DNA from: G963675935 sp963675935
GTDB lineage: Bacteria; Planctomycetota; Planctomycetia; Pirellulales; Thermoguttaceae
Assembly: GCA_963675935.2 (NCBI GenBank)
Contig: CAXXPV010000003.1
Span: 1-64,000, forward strand
DNA: 64,000 nt
Reading direction: 5' to 3'
The notes under the pieces were generated by a model that was not told the origin of the DNA, made no database searches, and was given only the letters and a program-made list of their open reading frames with translations. The translations under genes and the position numbers were made by a program. This document shows, one piece after another, positions 1-7,416 of this stretch. Within the stretch, counting starts at the first letter, position 1. Each line of letters opens with the position of its first letter.

Positions 1-348
1 CCACCTCTGAGCGATAATGGCACTATCAACAAGATACGCGTAGCCTATGACGAGCGAACAAGCGGCGGTGTTCGATGGAAGCCAGAACCAGCATCCGGAT
101 GGCTTCGCCGGAATCTTAGCGGCTACAGTGAGGCGGCAATTGACGATCTGGTTTACGAACACATTCGCAATGGCGGCAGAATTCTCGTTGCGGAAGAATC
201 AAGGGATGACTTTCTCCACTGCAAATATCATTACGACTTTCATCTTTCCATTCCCGACTCCAATAGGGTTCTTTACGTAGAGACAACATTGATAGATGCC
301 CGAATGGGGCCAATCGTCACTGTTGTCAATGTCCATTGGGCTGACTGA
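1..348 (+). CDS. Probable toxin of a TAC operon (5' truncated)
   Basis: An open frame enters at base 1 and ends with TGA at 346-348, leaving the last 115 residues of a small protein. I cannot assign a family from sequence. The C-terminal half (HYDFHLSIPDSNRVLYVETT, then GPIVTVVNVHW) alternates charged and hydrophobic residues like the small beta-sheet ribonuclease toxins of the RelE/MqsR/DUF4258 type. Toxin identity is inferred mainly from position: it ends 5 bp before an MqsA-type antitoxin, which is followed by a SecB-like chaperone. Toxin-first order is typical of HigBA and MqsRA systems. The start codon and promoter lie outside the window. Confidence 0.6.
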   Translation, partial: PPLSDNGTINKIRVAYDERTSGGVRWKPEPASGWLRRNLSGYSEAAIDDLVYEHIRNGGRILVAEESRDDFLHCKYHYDFHLSIPDSNRVLYVETTLIDARMGPIVTVVNVHWAD

Positions 349-353
349 TTCTT

Positions 354-1085
354 ATGGCTTACAGCAATAGCACCTCCGATTATCCATTTCCGCGTCCGTG
401 CTCTGAGTGCGGTCAGGAGCAGGTCTATGTAGATTTCATCGAATACGATGCCGAGGTCAAGCATGATGGAAACCTTCACGCATTCCATATCCCTAAATTA
501 ACTGTTAATAAGTGCAAGGCTTGTGGCGAGGTTTATTTTGACACCATAACGAGCGAGGAGATTTCTCTGGCATTGCGTGATCACTTACACCTTTTGTCTC
601 CGCAACAAATTCGAAAAGGGCTCAAATCGCTTGGATTGAAGCAAAACGAATTTGGGGAACGGATCGGCGCGGCCGCCGAAACCATATCACGATGGCTTAG
701 CGGAACACACATTCAGTCGCGGGCTTATGATAACCTGATGCGGCTGTTCTTTGAGTTCGACAACGTGAGGACCAAGTTGAGCTTACCGCGGTCCCCCAAA
801 AAAGAAACCGTTGCTGGGCTGCTTACTACAGGTACGGTAACACTAGAGCCACATACGGAATGTTATTTATCATCAAGCAAATCTCCGAAACCGGACGCAA
901 TTTTTCAGCTACCCTGCAAGATTTCAGTGGAAGGTGTACTATCTGCCGGCTCTATTCCCGGTTTTAATGATATACTTAATGCTGTACCTATACCACAATG
1001 GAATGACCAGGGGCTGTTGGGCGCTTGGCCCCAAGTTTCAGAAAGCAATATGGCCGCGGAAAACAATCTGGCAACAGCAGCATAA
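354..1085 (+). CDS. MqsA-like zinc-finger/HTH antitoxin with long C-terminal extension
   Basis: A 243-residue antitoxin. Residues 16-19 (CSEC) and 54-57 (CKAC) form the two CxxC halves of a YgiT/MqsA-type zinc finger, which in this family binds the toxin. Residues about 85-130 are an XRE-type helix-turn-helix (LKQNEFGERIG, ETISRWLSG) expected to bind and repress the operon promoter. E. coli MqsA stops near residue 131, but this protein continues for about 110 residues rich in P, S and hydrophobic stretches, ending near LLGAWPQV. In described toxin-antitoxin-chaperone systems such a tail is the chaperone-addiction region that makes antitoxin stability depend on a dedicated SecB-like chaperone. 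That chaperone gene starts 8 bp downstream. The chaperone-addiction role is inference; the domain layout is seen. Confidence 0.85.
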   Translation: MAYSNSTSDYPFPRPCSECGQEQVYVDFIEYDAEVKHDGNLHAFHIPKLTVNKCKACGEVYFDTITSEEISLALRDHLHLLSPQQIRKGLKSLGLKQNEFGERIGAAAETISRWLSGTHIQSRAYDNLMRLFFEFDNVRTKLSLPRSPKKETVAGLLTTGTVTLEPHTECYLSSSKSPKPDAIFQLPCKISVEGVLSAGSIPGFNDILNAVPIPQWNDQGLLGAWPQVSESNMAAENNLATAA

Positions 1086-1093
1086 GCAATATT

Positions 1094-1624
1094 ATGGAAG
1101 TCACACAGAAACAGCCGACGCTTATGGATTTGTCCGTTGCTATTGCGCCATGGATACATATAACGAATGTTCGTCTTCTGAGATCAGCAATTGAATCGAA
1201 GCCCGAAGGCCTCAAGGCACCTGTTACATTGTCGCACAATTTTGATGCTACAGCCACCCTTGATAGGGAAGCCCAGAAGCTTTGCGTGCAAACATCTTTG
1301 ATGGTTGCTGCCGGCGATGTGCTTCAAGTTAGCGCGGTTTTTATTTTAGATTATAACATTGCTGAATCTCCTGTGGGCATCACAGACGAAGCCGCCAATG
1401 CGTTTGGAAAAATGAATGGCATCCATAATGTGTGGCCGTATTGGCGTGAATATGTGCAATCGGTTTCCACGAGAGTAGGATTCCCGCCGTTGACGTTGCC
1501 TCTAGTGACCGGTGCGTCTCTCTTGGAGTATTACAAGGTCAAAGATGCGAGTGTCAAGGATATGAAGGATACCGAAATACAATCGGCCCTAGAGAAAGCA
1601 GAATCCCCAACATCGCCTCAATAG
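1094..1624 (+). CDS. SecB-like chaperone of a toxin-antitoxin-chaperone system
   Basis: A 176-residue protein. The ATG at 1094 is preferred over the in-frame ATG at 1025, which lies deep inside the antitoxin gene; the antitoxin stop is at 1083-1085. The C-terminal half has the hallmarks of the SecB/SecB-TA fold: LDREAQKLCVQTSLMVAAGD and VSAVFILDY match the long beta strands, and NVWPYWREYVQSVSTRVGFP followed by LTLPLV matches the conserved helix and end seen across SecB homologues. Its place directly after an extended MqsA-like antitoxin makes a dedicated antitoxin chaperone much more likely than a general export chaperone. It would hold the antitoxin tail and shield it from proteolysis and aggregation. 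Confidence 0.85.
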   Translation: MEVTQKQPTLMDLSVAIAPWIHITNVRLLRSAIESKPEGLKAPVTLSHNFDATATLDREAQKLCVQTSLMVAAGDVLQVSAVFILDYNIAESPVGITDEAANAFGKMNGIHNVWPYWREYVQSVSTRVGFPPLTLPLVTGASLLEYYKVKDASVKDMKDTEIQSALEKAESPTSPQ

Positions 1625-1842
1625 TGTCTTTTCAAAACGTGGTTAAGATGTCAGGTGTTGTGCTTCCTGTACTACAATTTTTGCCGGGGCCACATGACCA
1701 TGAAAACGATGCCGGCAGTTGCGGCGGGATTTGCCAGAGAGAAATGGACAGCCGAACGGCTCCTGGATGAGTTGGCAGCATACCGCTAGGATGCTGCACG
1801 CGAAACCATCGACCAGGGTGCAAGTTGCACTTTGCGTATTGT

Positions 1843-2710
1843 TTATCCGGCGGTCTGGTAGTGGCGTTGGCCGGTGGCTTGGGTTTGGCGATCCTGCCAA
1901 AAGGTGGTTAGCGGCTGGGTGTCGCTGAGGTAGTCGGCGGTCAGTTGCAACAACGCATCCGCTCCTCCACTCGACCAAAACTTTTCCGTGCCCTTCACAC
2001 GACGGTTGATTTGCTTGATCGTCGATTCGATGTGGCTGCTGGTGATCGGAAGCCCTTCCCGGCGATATTCGTCATAGTGCATCCTCGATCTTTGGTTCTC
2101 CAGATAACACAACGCATCCGCCACCTTGTTGCGCGGCGAATCTTCGGCCTCGTTTTTCTCTGGCAGTCCCAACGCCCGCTGACGTTCTTGCAACGCTGCA
2201 ATCACCAACTCCACCTGACCGCTCCACAACCATTGCGCCCAACGGCAGTATTCCGGCCACGCTTCTTCCATCGTGCGGCCGGCCATCGCGCCGGCGAACA
2301 CGTAACACAACGCATGGATGAAATCCACGATCGGCGTGAAATGTGAAAAGTATCGCCGCCACACCGACCAATTTGTTTCCGATCCATCGCCCACGAACGC
2401 CTTGCGGCTCGCCGCCATGAAGCCGCGCTCCCACGCCGCCGACGCCAACTGCTTGCCGAACGCCTCGATGGACTCGCGCGTCGCCACCACGCTCCGCACC
2501 AATATCTCCGGCTGACCTCGACGCTTTTCAGACGCCGACGGCTTGTCCGATTCCTCCTTGGCAGGCGAATCGCCAACCGCAGAAAAACCCTTGATTTCAC
2601 GAGATATTTTGCCCATTCGACGCGGATCGACGAAAATCTTCGGAATCGCCGGGCAAGGATCGGACGCGAAGGTTTCGCTCGTCATCGACAACAAGCAGCC
2701 CACTTTCGTC
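1843..2710 (-). pseudogene. ISKra4-type transposase, C-terminal fragment
   Basis: The distal 286 residues of a transposase, cut off from the N-terminal part by the IS66 insertion. Joining the two flanks with one copy of the 8-bp duplication restores the frame as WRETK + VGCLLSM, the usual course of this family. The fragment contains KAFVGDGSETNW, a long helical region with FIHALCYVFAGAMA, and the conserved end THE-like motif ITSSHIESTIKQINRRVKGT, consistent with the catalytic C-terminal half of an ISKra4-type DDE transposase. The GTG at 2701-2703 could serve as a start but is an accident of the break. The fragment is presumably non-functional. Confidence 0.8.
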
Positions 2711-2789
2711 GGTGTCCGTCCTGTGAACTACATCTTGCATGGTCTGGTATTCTGGAATCGTGGGGCAAACGATATCCAGGAGGTCAGTC

Positions 2790-3266
2790 ATGGACAGTGC
2801 GCGACGACGGAGCCCGGCGGAAGCGAGACGTTTTTGGGAGTTGGCAATCGATCTGTGGGCGAATAGCGGGATGAGCGCGGCAGGCTTCTGCCGACGCGAG
2901 GGCCTGAAAGAATCCTCGTTCTACGCCTGGCAACAACGGCTGCGAAAAGAGGATCGCCCATCGGAGGCCATCGCCACGCTGGCGACAATGGAGTCGACAT
3001 CGGCGCAACCCGAGACAAAGCCGATAGCCCAGCAGTCCCGTCGGCAGCGTAAGCGGCTGTGTCAGTCCGCGGGCGATGGCAGCTTGGTGCCCGTGCGTCT
3101 GGTGGAGGATGCCGAGCCAATCGCGGCGAACGTGGCCAACACGTCGAGGTCGTCACCGCCCATCGAGATTCTTCTTCCGCGTGGGACGCTGATTCGCGTT
3201 GAGCACGGTTGCGACATCGCACTGCTGCAGCAAGTCTTGGCCGTGTTGGAGAGCCCGCCGTGCTAA
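2790..3266 (+). CDS. tnpA: IS66 accessory protein TnpA
   Basis: A 158-residue first protein of the IS66 element. The ATG at 2790 is chosen because AGGAGG lies at 2778-2783, seven bases upstream; the longer frame from 2739 would include the left end of the element. The N-terminus (FWELAIDLWANSGMSAAGFC, then REGLKESSFYAWQQRLR) is the helix-turn-helix of the TnpA/OrfA accessory family. The tail ends in IEILLPRGTLIRVEHGCD, the usual C-terminal strand region of these proteins. It is needed for IS66 transposition together with TnpB and TnpC. The stop overlaps the GTG start of tnpB, suggesting translational coupling. Confidence 0.9.
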   Translation: MDSARRRSPAEARRFWELAIDLWANSGMSAAGFCRREGLKESSFYAWQQRLRKEDRPSEAIATLATMESTSAQPETKPIAQQSRRQRKRLCQSAGDGSLVPVRLVEDAEPIAANVANTSRSSPPIEILLPRGTLIRVEHGCDIALLQQVLAVLESPPC

Positions 3267-3664
3267 GTCTGCCCGTGGCGGTACGAATCTTCGTCTTCAC
3301 GGGCGTGACCGACATGAGGAGGAGTTTTGATGGGTTAGCCGCGATGGTCGAGAGCGAGATCGGCCAGAACCCGGAGTCAGGCCATTTATTTCTGTTCTTC
3401 AATCGTCGCCACGATCGCGTGAAGATTCTTTTCTGGCAGGGCGACGGCCTTGTTCTTTGGTACAAGCGATTGGAAGGATCTACCTTCCCATCATTGCGAG
3501 CCACCTCTGACAAAGCGGGCGAAACGCCGGCATTGGAGATCCGCGCCGGCGAATTGGCAATGTTGCTTGATGGCGTCGATCCGCGGACGGTTACGCGGCG
3601 AAAACGATTCTATCGTGTGGCTCGCGCGAGCGATGATTCTCCGCGGCCAGCCCTGCACACATGA
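3260..3664 (+). CDS. tnpB: IS66 accessory protein TnpB
   Basis: A 134-residue IS66 Orf2. The GTG at 3260 overlaps the tnpA stop by 7 bp, and family-typical sequence begins at once (RIFVFTGVTDMRRSFDGLAA). Other conserved parts are LFLFFNRRHDRVKILFWQGD and GLVLWYKRLEGSTF, diagnostic for TnpB. The last 30 residues (RRKRFYRVARASDDSPRPAL) are more basic and less conserved. Its exact biochemical job is not established, but it is essential for transposition in studied IS66 members. It is 67 bp upstream of tnpC. Confidence 0.92.
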   Translation: MLSLPVAVRIFVFTGVTDMRRSFDGLAAMVESEIGQNPESGHLFLFFNRRHDRVKILFWQGDGLVLWYKRLEGSTFPSLRATSDKAGETPALEIRAGELAMLLDGVDPRTVTRRKRFYRVARASDDSPRPALHT

Positions 3665-3731
3665 TTTCCAAACAAAAACTATTCTTTCCCTCTGGAATAA
3701 GTCGGGTTCATTGTGTATCTATAGAGACGAC

Positions 3732-5417
3732 ATGAACGCGAACGTCTCTTCATCACCGAACTCATCTTCGCCGCCGGCGGATACCCCAGACTTGCAACGA
3801 CTGATCGAAGCTTTGCTGGGTCGGGAATCGCATCTGTTGGCCGCTTTGGAGGAATCGTCGCAGACGATCGCTGCCCAACAGCAGACGATCGAGAAGCTCA
3901 GCCACGAGTTGGCGTTGTTGAAGCGACACATTTTCGGGCATCGCCGCGAGCGGTTTGCCGAAGACCCGCGTCAGCAGCATCTTTTCGAGGTACAGAACGA
4001 TTCCTCGTCATCATCGCCGCCGGCGGTGGAAAGCACCGAGGAGCCATCGACGCGAAAGCGTCGCGGCCACGGTCGTCGGCCGCTGCCGCAGTTTTTGCCG
4101 CGCAAGCGGGTGGAACACGCGGTTTCCGCGGAGGAATTGGTGTGTCCGTGCTGCGGCGAGTCGCGGGAGAAGATCGACGAAGAGGTTAGCGAACAATTAG
4201 CCTACGTTCCCGCTTCGCTGTACATTGAGGAGCACGCCCGGTTCACCTACGCCTGCCGGAAATGCCAGGAACAAGTGGTGACGGCGTCGAAGCCGGCGCA
4301 ACCGATCGAGAAGAGCGTCGCCGGGCCGAGCTTGCTGGCCCATGTGATCGATGCGAAATACGCCCAGCACAAGCCGCTGTATCGTCTGGAAGACGATTTG
4401 GCGCGGTATGGGGTGCTGATTCGTCGCAGCACGCTTTGGGGCTGGATGCGAGGTTCGGCCGAGTGCCTGACGCCGTTCTATCGGCTGCTGATTCGCCGAA
4501 CGTTGAGCAGCGGCGTGTTGGGAACCGACGACACGCCGGTGAAAGTTCTCGATCCGGAATTGGACCACACACGAACCGGTCGGTTTTGGAGTTATGTAGG
4601 TGACGCTCGGCATCCGTACACGGTCTACGATTACACGCCGAACCGAAAGCGGGACGGTCCGCAGAAGTTTTTGAGGGACTATCGCGGCGTGCTTCAGGCG
4701 GACGCCTTTGGTGGTTATGACGGAATATTCTGGGAGTCGCGCGGGGCGATTGTCGAAGCTGGCTGCAACGCGCACGCCCGGCGGAAGTTTTTTGACGCTC
4801 GCGACACCTCGCCTCAGTTGGCGCACGAGGCGTTGGCTTTCTTTCAGCAGCTTTACGCTGTGGAACACGAGGCGGTTGGCATGTCGGACGACGAACGACT
4901 GGCGTTGCGCCAGGCGAAGTCGGTGCCCATCATGGAGGCGTTGGCCGATTGGCTACGCGACAAGTTGGTCGTGGTGCGGCCGAAGTCGCCGATTACCGTT
5001 GCGATCAAGTACAGCCTGCGGCAGTGGGAGGCGCTGACGCGGTTCCTCGGCAACGGGGCGATTCCCATCGACAACAACCGAACGGAGCGATCGCTGAAAG
5101 AGCAAGCGCTCGGACGCCGCAATTGGACATTCTTGGGCAGCGACCTGGGCGGCAGCACGGCGGCGGTGCTTTACAGTTTCGTGGCCAGTGCGAAGCGGCA
5201 TCATCTCGACCCGCAGGCGTACCTGACCGATGTGTTGACCCGACTGCCGCAGATCACCAATCCGCTTGAGCTTCGTGGGCTACTGCCGGATCGTTGGGCG
5301 AAAACCCATCCGGAGCATGTGCGGAGCTACCGACGCGAAGAATCGGCCGCTGCGGCCCGTCGACGTCAAAGTCGGCATCGCCAATTGGCGAAGAAGCATC
5401 CGAGCCGTCGGTCCTAG
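3732..5417 (+). CDS. tnpC: IS66 family transposase TnpC
   Basis: A 561-residue DDE transposase. The ATG at 3732 is preferred over the upstream frame from 3450, which runs through tnpB. Residues about 20-75 form a leucine-zipper coiled coil (QTIAAQQQTIEKLSHELALL) ending in FGHRRERF. A zinc-binding motif follows (CPCCGES, then CRKC). The catalytic core shows GTDDTPVKVLD with the first Asp, LQADAFGGYDG with the second, and NNRTERSLKEQALGRRNW with the Glu. It catalyses element excision and insertion. Length and order match canonical IS66 TnpC, and no frameshift is visible. Confidence 0.95.
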   Translation: MNANVSSSPNSSSPPADTPDLQRLIEALLGRESHLLAALEESSQTIAAQQQTIEKLSHELALLKRHIFGHRRERFAEDPRQQHLFEVQNDSSSSSPPAVESTEEPSTRKRRGHGRRPLPQFLPRKRVEHAVSAEELVCPCCGESREKIDEEVSEQLAYVPASLYIEEHARFTYACRKCQEQVVTASKPAQPIEKSVAGPSLLAHVIDAKYAQHKPLYRLEDDLARYGVLIRRSTLWGWMRGSAECLTPFYRLLIRRTLSSGVLGTDDTPVKVLDPELDHTRTGRFWSYVGDARHPYTVYDYTPNRKRDGPQKFLRDYRGVLQADAFGGYDGIFWESRGAIVEAGCNAHARRKFFDARDTSPQLAHEALAFFQQLYAVEHEAVGMSDDERLALRQAKSVPIMEALADWLRDKLVVVRPKSPITVAIKYSLRQWEALTRFLGNGAIPIDNNRTERSLKEQALGRRNWTFLGSDLGGSTAAVLYSFVASAKRHHLDPQAYLTDVLTRLPQITNPLELRGLLPDRWAKTHPEHVRSYRREESAAAARRRQSRHRQLAKKHPSRRS

Positions 5418-5481
5418 CCCGCTCTGCCGCGCACTTGCTCATCACCGCCGCTCAGGTATGTGGTGTTCACAGGACGGACAC

Positions 5482-6212
5482 CTTTCGTCTCGCGCCAAAA
5501 TCGCCCCTTCCGCGATTCTTCTTCTTTCTTCGGAGACAATTCTTCGTTGCGATTGCGAATCTGGATGCGTCCGCCGTCCATTTCAACGCACGCCACGCAC
5601 GGAACTTGCTCGCGCGGACTGTCTTGTTGCTCGGGCAACGGCAACGCCTCCCACGCCGCTTCCTCCGCCTTCCGTTGGGCCACTCGCTCTTGGCCGATCC
5701 GCTTGGTGGCCCGCATGATCCGTTGATCGGAAATGTCCAACTCGGCTTCTTCTTTCAAGTCCTTGCTGGCCTGCTGAAAACTGCTGGCGTGACTGCCCGC
5801 ATAAACCATCTTGCGGAGCACTGCCGGAGAAACCGTGTCATCAGGTCTGATGCCCAAGGTTTGGGAGTGAGGGAAAAAAAGCCTTGCGGCACCGCTTGCA
5901 ATGACCGTAGGATTCTTGCCAGACGGCTTCTCCACGTTTGGCTTGGAGAAGCCGTCCGGCGATTTCTTCTAGGGGTATGGGCTCCCCGCATCCGCTGCAC
6001 TTGCCAGCCGCGTGACCGGCCGCCTCCGCCTGCTTTTGCAACGCCTCGGAAAGCAGCACGCAAGCAATGGCGTCGCCGACTTCCCCGGTCTCGTCTTCAA
6101 TCTCGGCAAACGTCGTTCCCCAGGCCGGCGCACCGTTTGGCCCCCACATTTCCCGCCGCAATTCGGCCGTCATCCCCGTGATTCGTTCTCGTAATGCTTC
6201 GCTAATGGCCAT
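5482..6212 (-). pseudogene. ISKra4-type transposase, N-terminal fragment with a frameshift
   Basis: The start codon is at 6210-6212. The first frame runs through a zinc-finger-like region (CSGCGEPI, then CKRCRKAFFP) and then leaves the family pattern at a run of seven A on the plus strand (5874-5880). The next frame resumes with FFPHSQTLGIRPDDTVSPAV and LRKMVYAGSHASSFQQASKD and continues to WRETK at the IS66 junction. A single extra base in the homopolymer explains this; programmed slippage at T7 on the coding strand is possible but would require a +1 shift. Together with the IS66 split, the gene is doubly broken. Promoter and start lie 90 bp inside the right inverted repeat. Confidence 0.8.
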
Positions 6213-6427
6213 CCCTGGCTACCTCCTTTACCTAAAGTTATGTCACTTGGCCTCCCACCAAGCAAAACTTCCCCCCTTCTGTTTACCACGTCATGGCAGA
6301 TTTACAAAGTGCAACTTGCACCCCATCGACTGCGGGGTGAAAAATCGGGATGGCAGCATCTTGCCCATTTTGATATTCTTAGCTGGTTTCCGCCGCTGTC
6401 GCTCCGCATCGGCCCCGAAAAACTATT

Positions 6428-7327
6428 ATGCCTTTTCCCCGTTCATGGACGAACGCCGTTCTGCTGGCAGCGCTCGCGCTGGCCGGCTGCCGATTGCCGG
6501 GCCGTGAAGGGCCGGTGCCGGAGTCGTTGGCCGATTGCCGGCGGCTTTCGCGGCAGGGCGTCGGGGCAATGGAACGGGGCCGCCTGCAAGACGCCGAATC
6601 GCTGCTGGCCAAATCCGTGACGGCATGCCCCAGCGACGCCGAAGCCCACCGCAACTACGCCGAGGCCCTCTGGCGCCGCGGAGCCAAGCCGGAGGCCATC
6701 GCCCAAATGGAAGAGGCCGGCCGGCTGGCGTCGGAAGACGTCTCGATTTCCGTGCGGCTGGCCGAAATGTGCCTAGCCGCCGGTCGGCTGGCGCCCGCTT
6801 GGCAAAACGCCGAGCGCGCCCTCGAACTCGATCTCAAGCAGCCGCGGGCCTGGGCGGTTCGCGGCGGAGTGCTTCGGGCGACCGGCCGACCACGCGATGC
6901 CCTGGCCGACGATCTCCGCGCGTTGGGCTATGCTCCCAAGGATCGCGACATCCTTCTGGAAGTCGCCGAATTGTATCGCGAGTTGAACGAGCCGGACCGT
7001 GCGTTGCAAAGTCTGCAAAACCTGGCCGAAACCTACTCACCCGGCGAGGAGCCGGGCCAGGTGCAACACCTCATGGGGCTGGCCTACGTCGCCTTGGGAC
7101 GTTACGACGACGCGGTCGATAGTCTGGCGGCGGCGGTGAATCGTGAAAAGCCCTCGCCCGAGATGTATTGCCAACTGGGCGAGGCACAACTACTGGCGGG
7201 CCATCCAGCCGAGGCGGCGGCCGCGGCGAGGCAGGCGTTGGCCATCCAGCCCCGGCACGAAGCGAGCCAAGCCTTGTTGAATCGCATCGAGGTGGCCCAG
7301 CAGCCGCGTGAAGAAACGCTTCGATGA
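6428..7327 (+). CDS. TPR-repeat lipoprotein
   Basis: A 299-residue protein with a short signal peptide ending in a lipobox (LLAALALAGC, Cys about residue 21), so it is predicted to be a lipid-anchored envelope protein. The rest is tetratricopeptide-like: AEAHRNYAEALWRRGAKPEA, then RAWAVRGGVLRATGRPRDA, then HLMGLAYVALGRYDDAVDS, then MYCQLGEAQLLAGHPAEAAA. TPR arrays mediate protein contacts; no enzymatic domain is present, so the partner is unknown. It is transcribed away from the ISKra4 element and converges on asnB. Its 5' end is 98 bp from the element's target duplication, so expression may be affected by the insertion. Confidence 0.85.
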   Translation: MPFPRSWTNAVLLAALALAGCRLPGREGPVPESLADCRRLSRQGVGAMERGRLQDAESLLAKSVTACPSDAEAHRNYAEALWRRGAKPEAIAQMEEAGRLASEDVSISVRLAEMCLAAGRLAPAWQNAERALELDLKQPRAWAVRGGVLRATGRPRDALADDLRALGYAPKDRDILLEVAELYRELNEPDRALQSLQNLAETYSPGEEPGQVQHLMGLAYVALGRYDDAVDSLAAAVNREKPSPEMYCQLGEAQLLAGHPAEAAAAARQALAIQPRHEASQALLNRIEVAQQPREETLR

Positions 7328-7416
7328 CGCCGCGGGTCTGAAGGCGGGCAATTGGCCCCCGTTGTTATACCTCACACGGGCACTGGTGATACATTTTTTC
7401 CGAGGGAGAACATGTA

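Larger units (their letters stand above)
2711..5481 (+). mobile_element. IS66-family insertion sequence (2.77 kb)
   Basis: A complete IS66-type element with the standard three genes tnpA, tnpB and tnpC in one direction. The ends are inverted repeats, GTGTCCGTCCTGTGAAC at 2712-2728 and its complement ending at 5481. The octamer CTTTCGTC flanks the element at 2703-2710 and 5482-5489, matching the 8-bp duplication made by this family. It has inserted in opposite orientation inside an ISKra4-type transposase gene. All three genes are open and the ends are intact, so it may still be mobile. Confidence 0.92.
1814..6322. mobile_element. ISKra4-type insertion sequence, interrupted by an IS66 element
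   Basis: The ends carry a 19-bp inverted repeat: GGGTGCAAGTTGCACTTTG at 1816-1834 and its exact complement at 6305-6323. The octamer CCATCGAC flanks it as a direct repeat at 1806-1813 and 6323-6330, consistent with a target duplication. Without the nested IS66 copy the element would be about 1.7 kb with one minus-strand transposase gene, split here into 5482-6212 and 1843-2710. It lies between the TAC operon and the TPR lipoprotein gene, ending about 100 bp before the latter. I saw no convincing gene in the 180 bp between the chaperone stop and the element. Confidence 0.8.

Noticed and set aside
1700..1790. Short frame ending AREKWTAERLLDELAAYR
   Set aside because: About 30 residues with no start context and no extension; it may be a gene relic but cannot be assigned.
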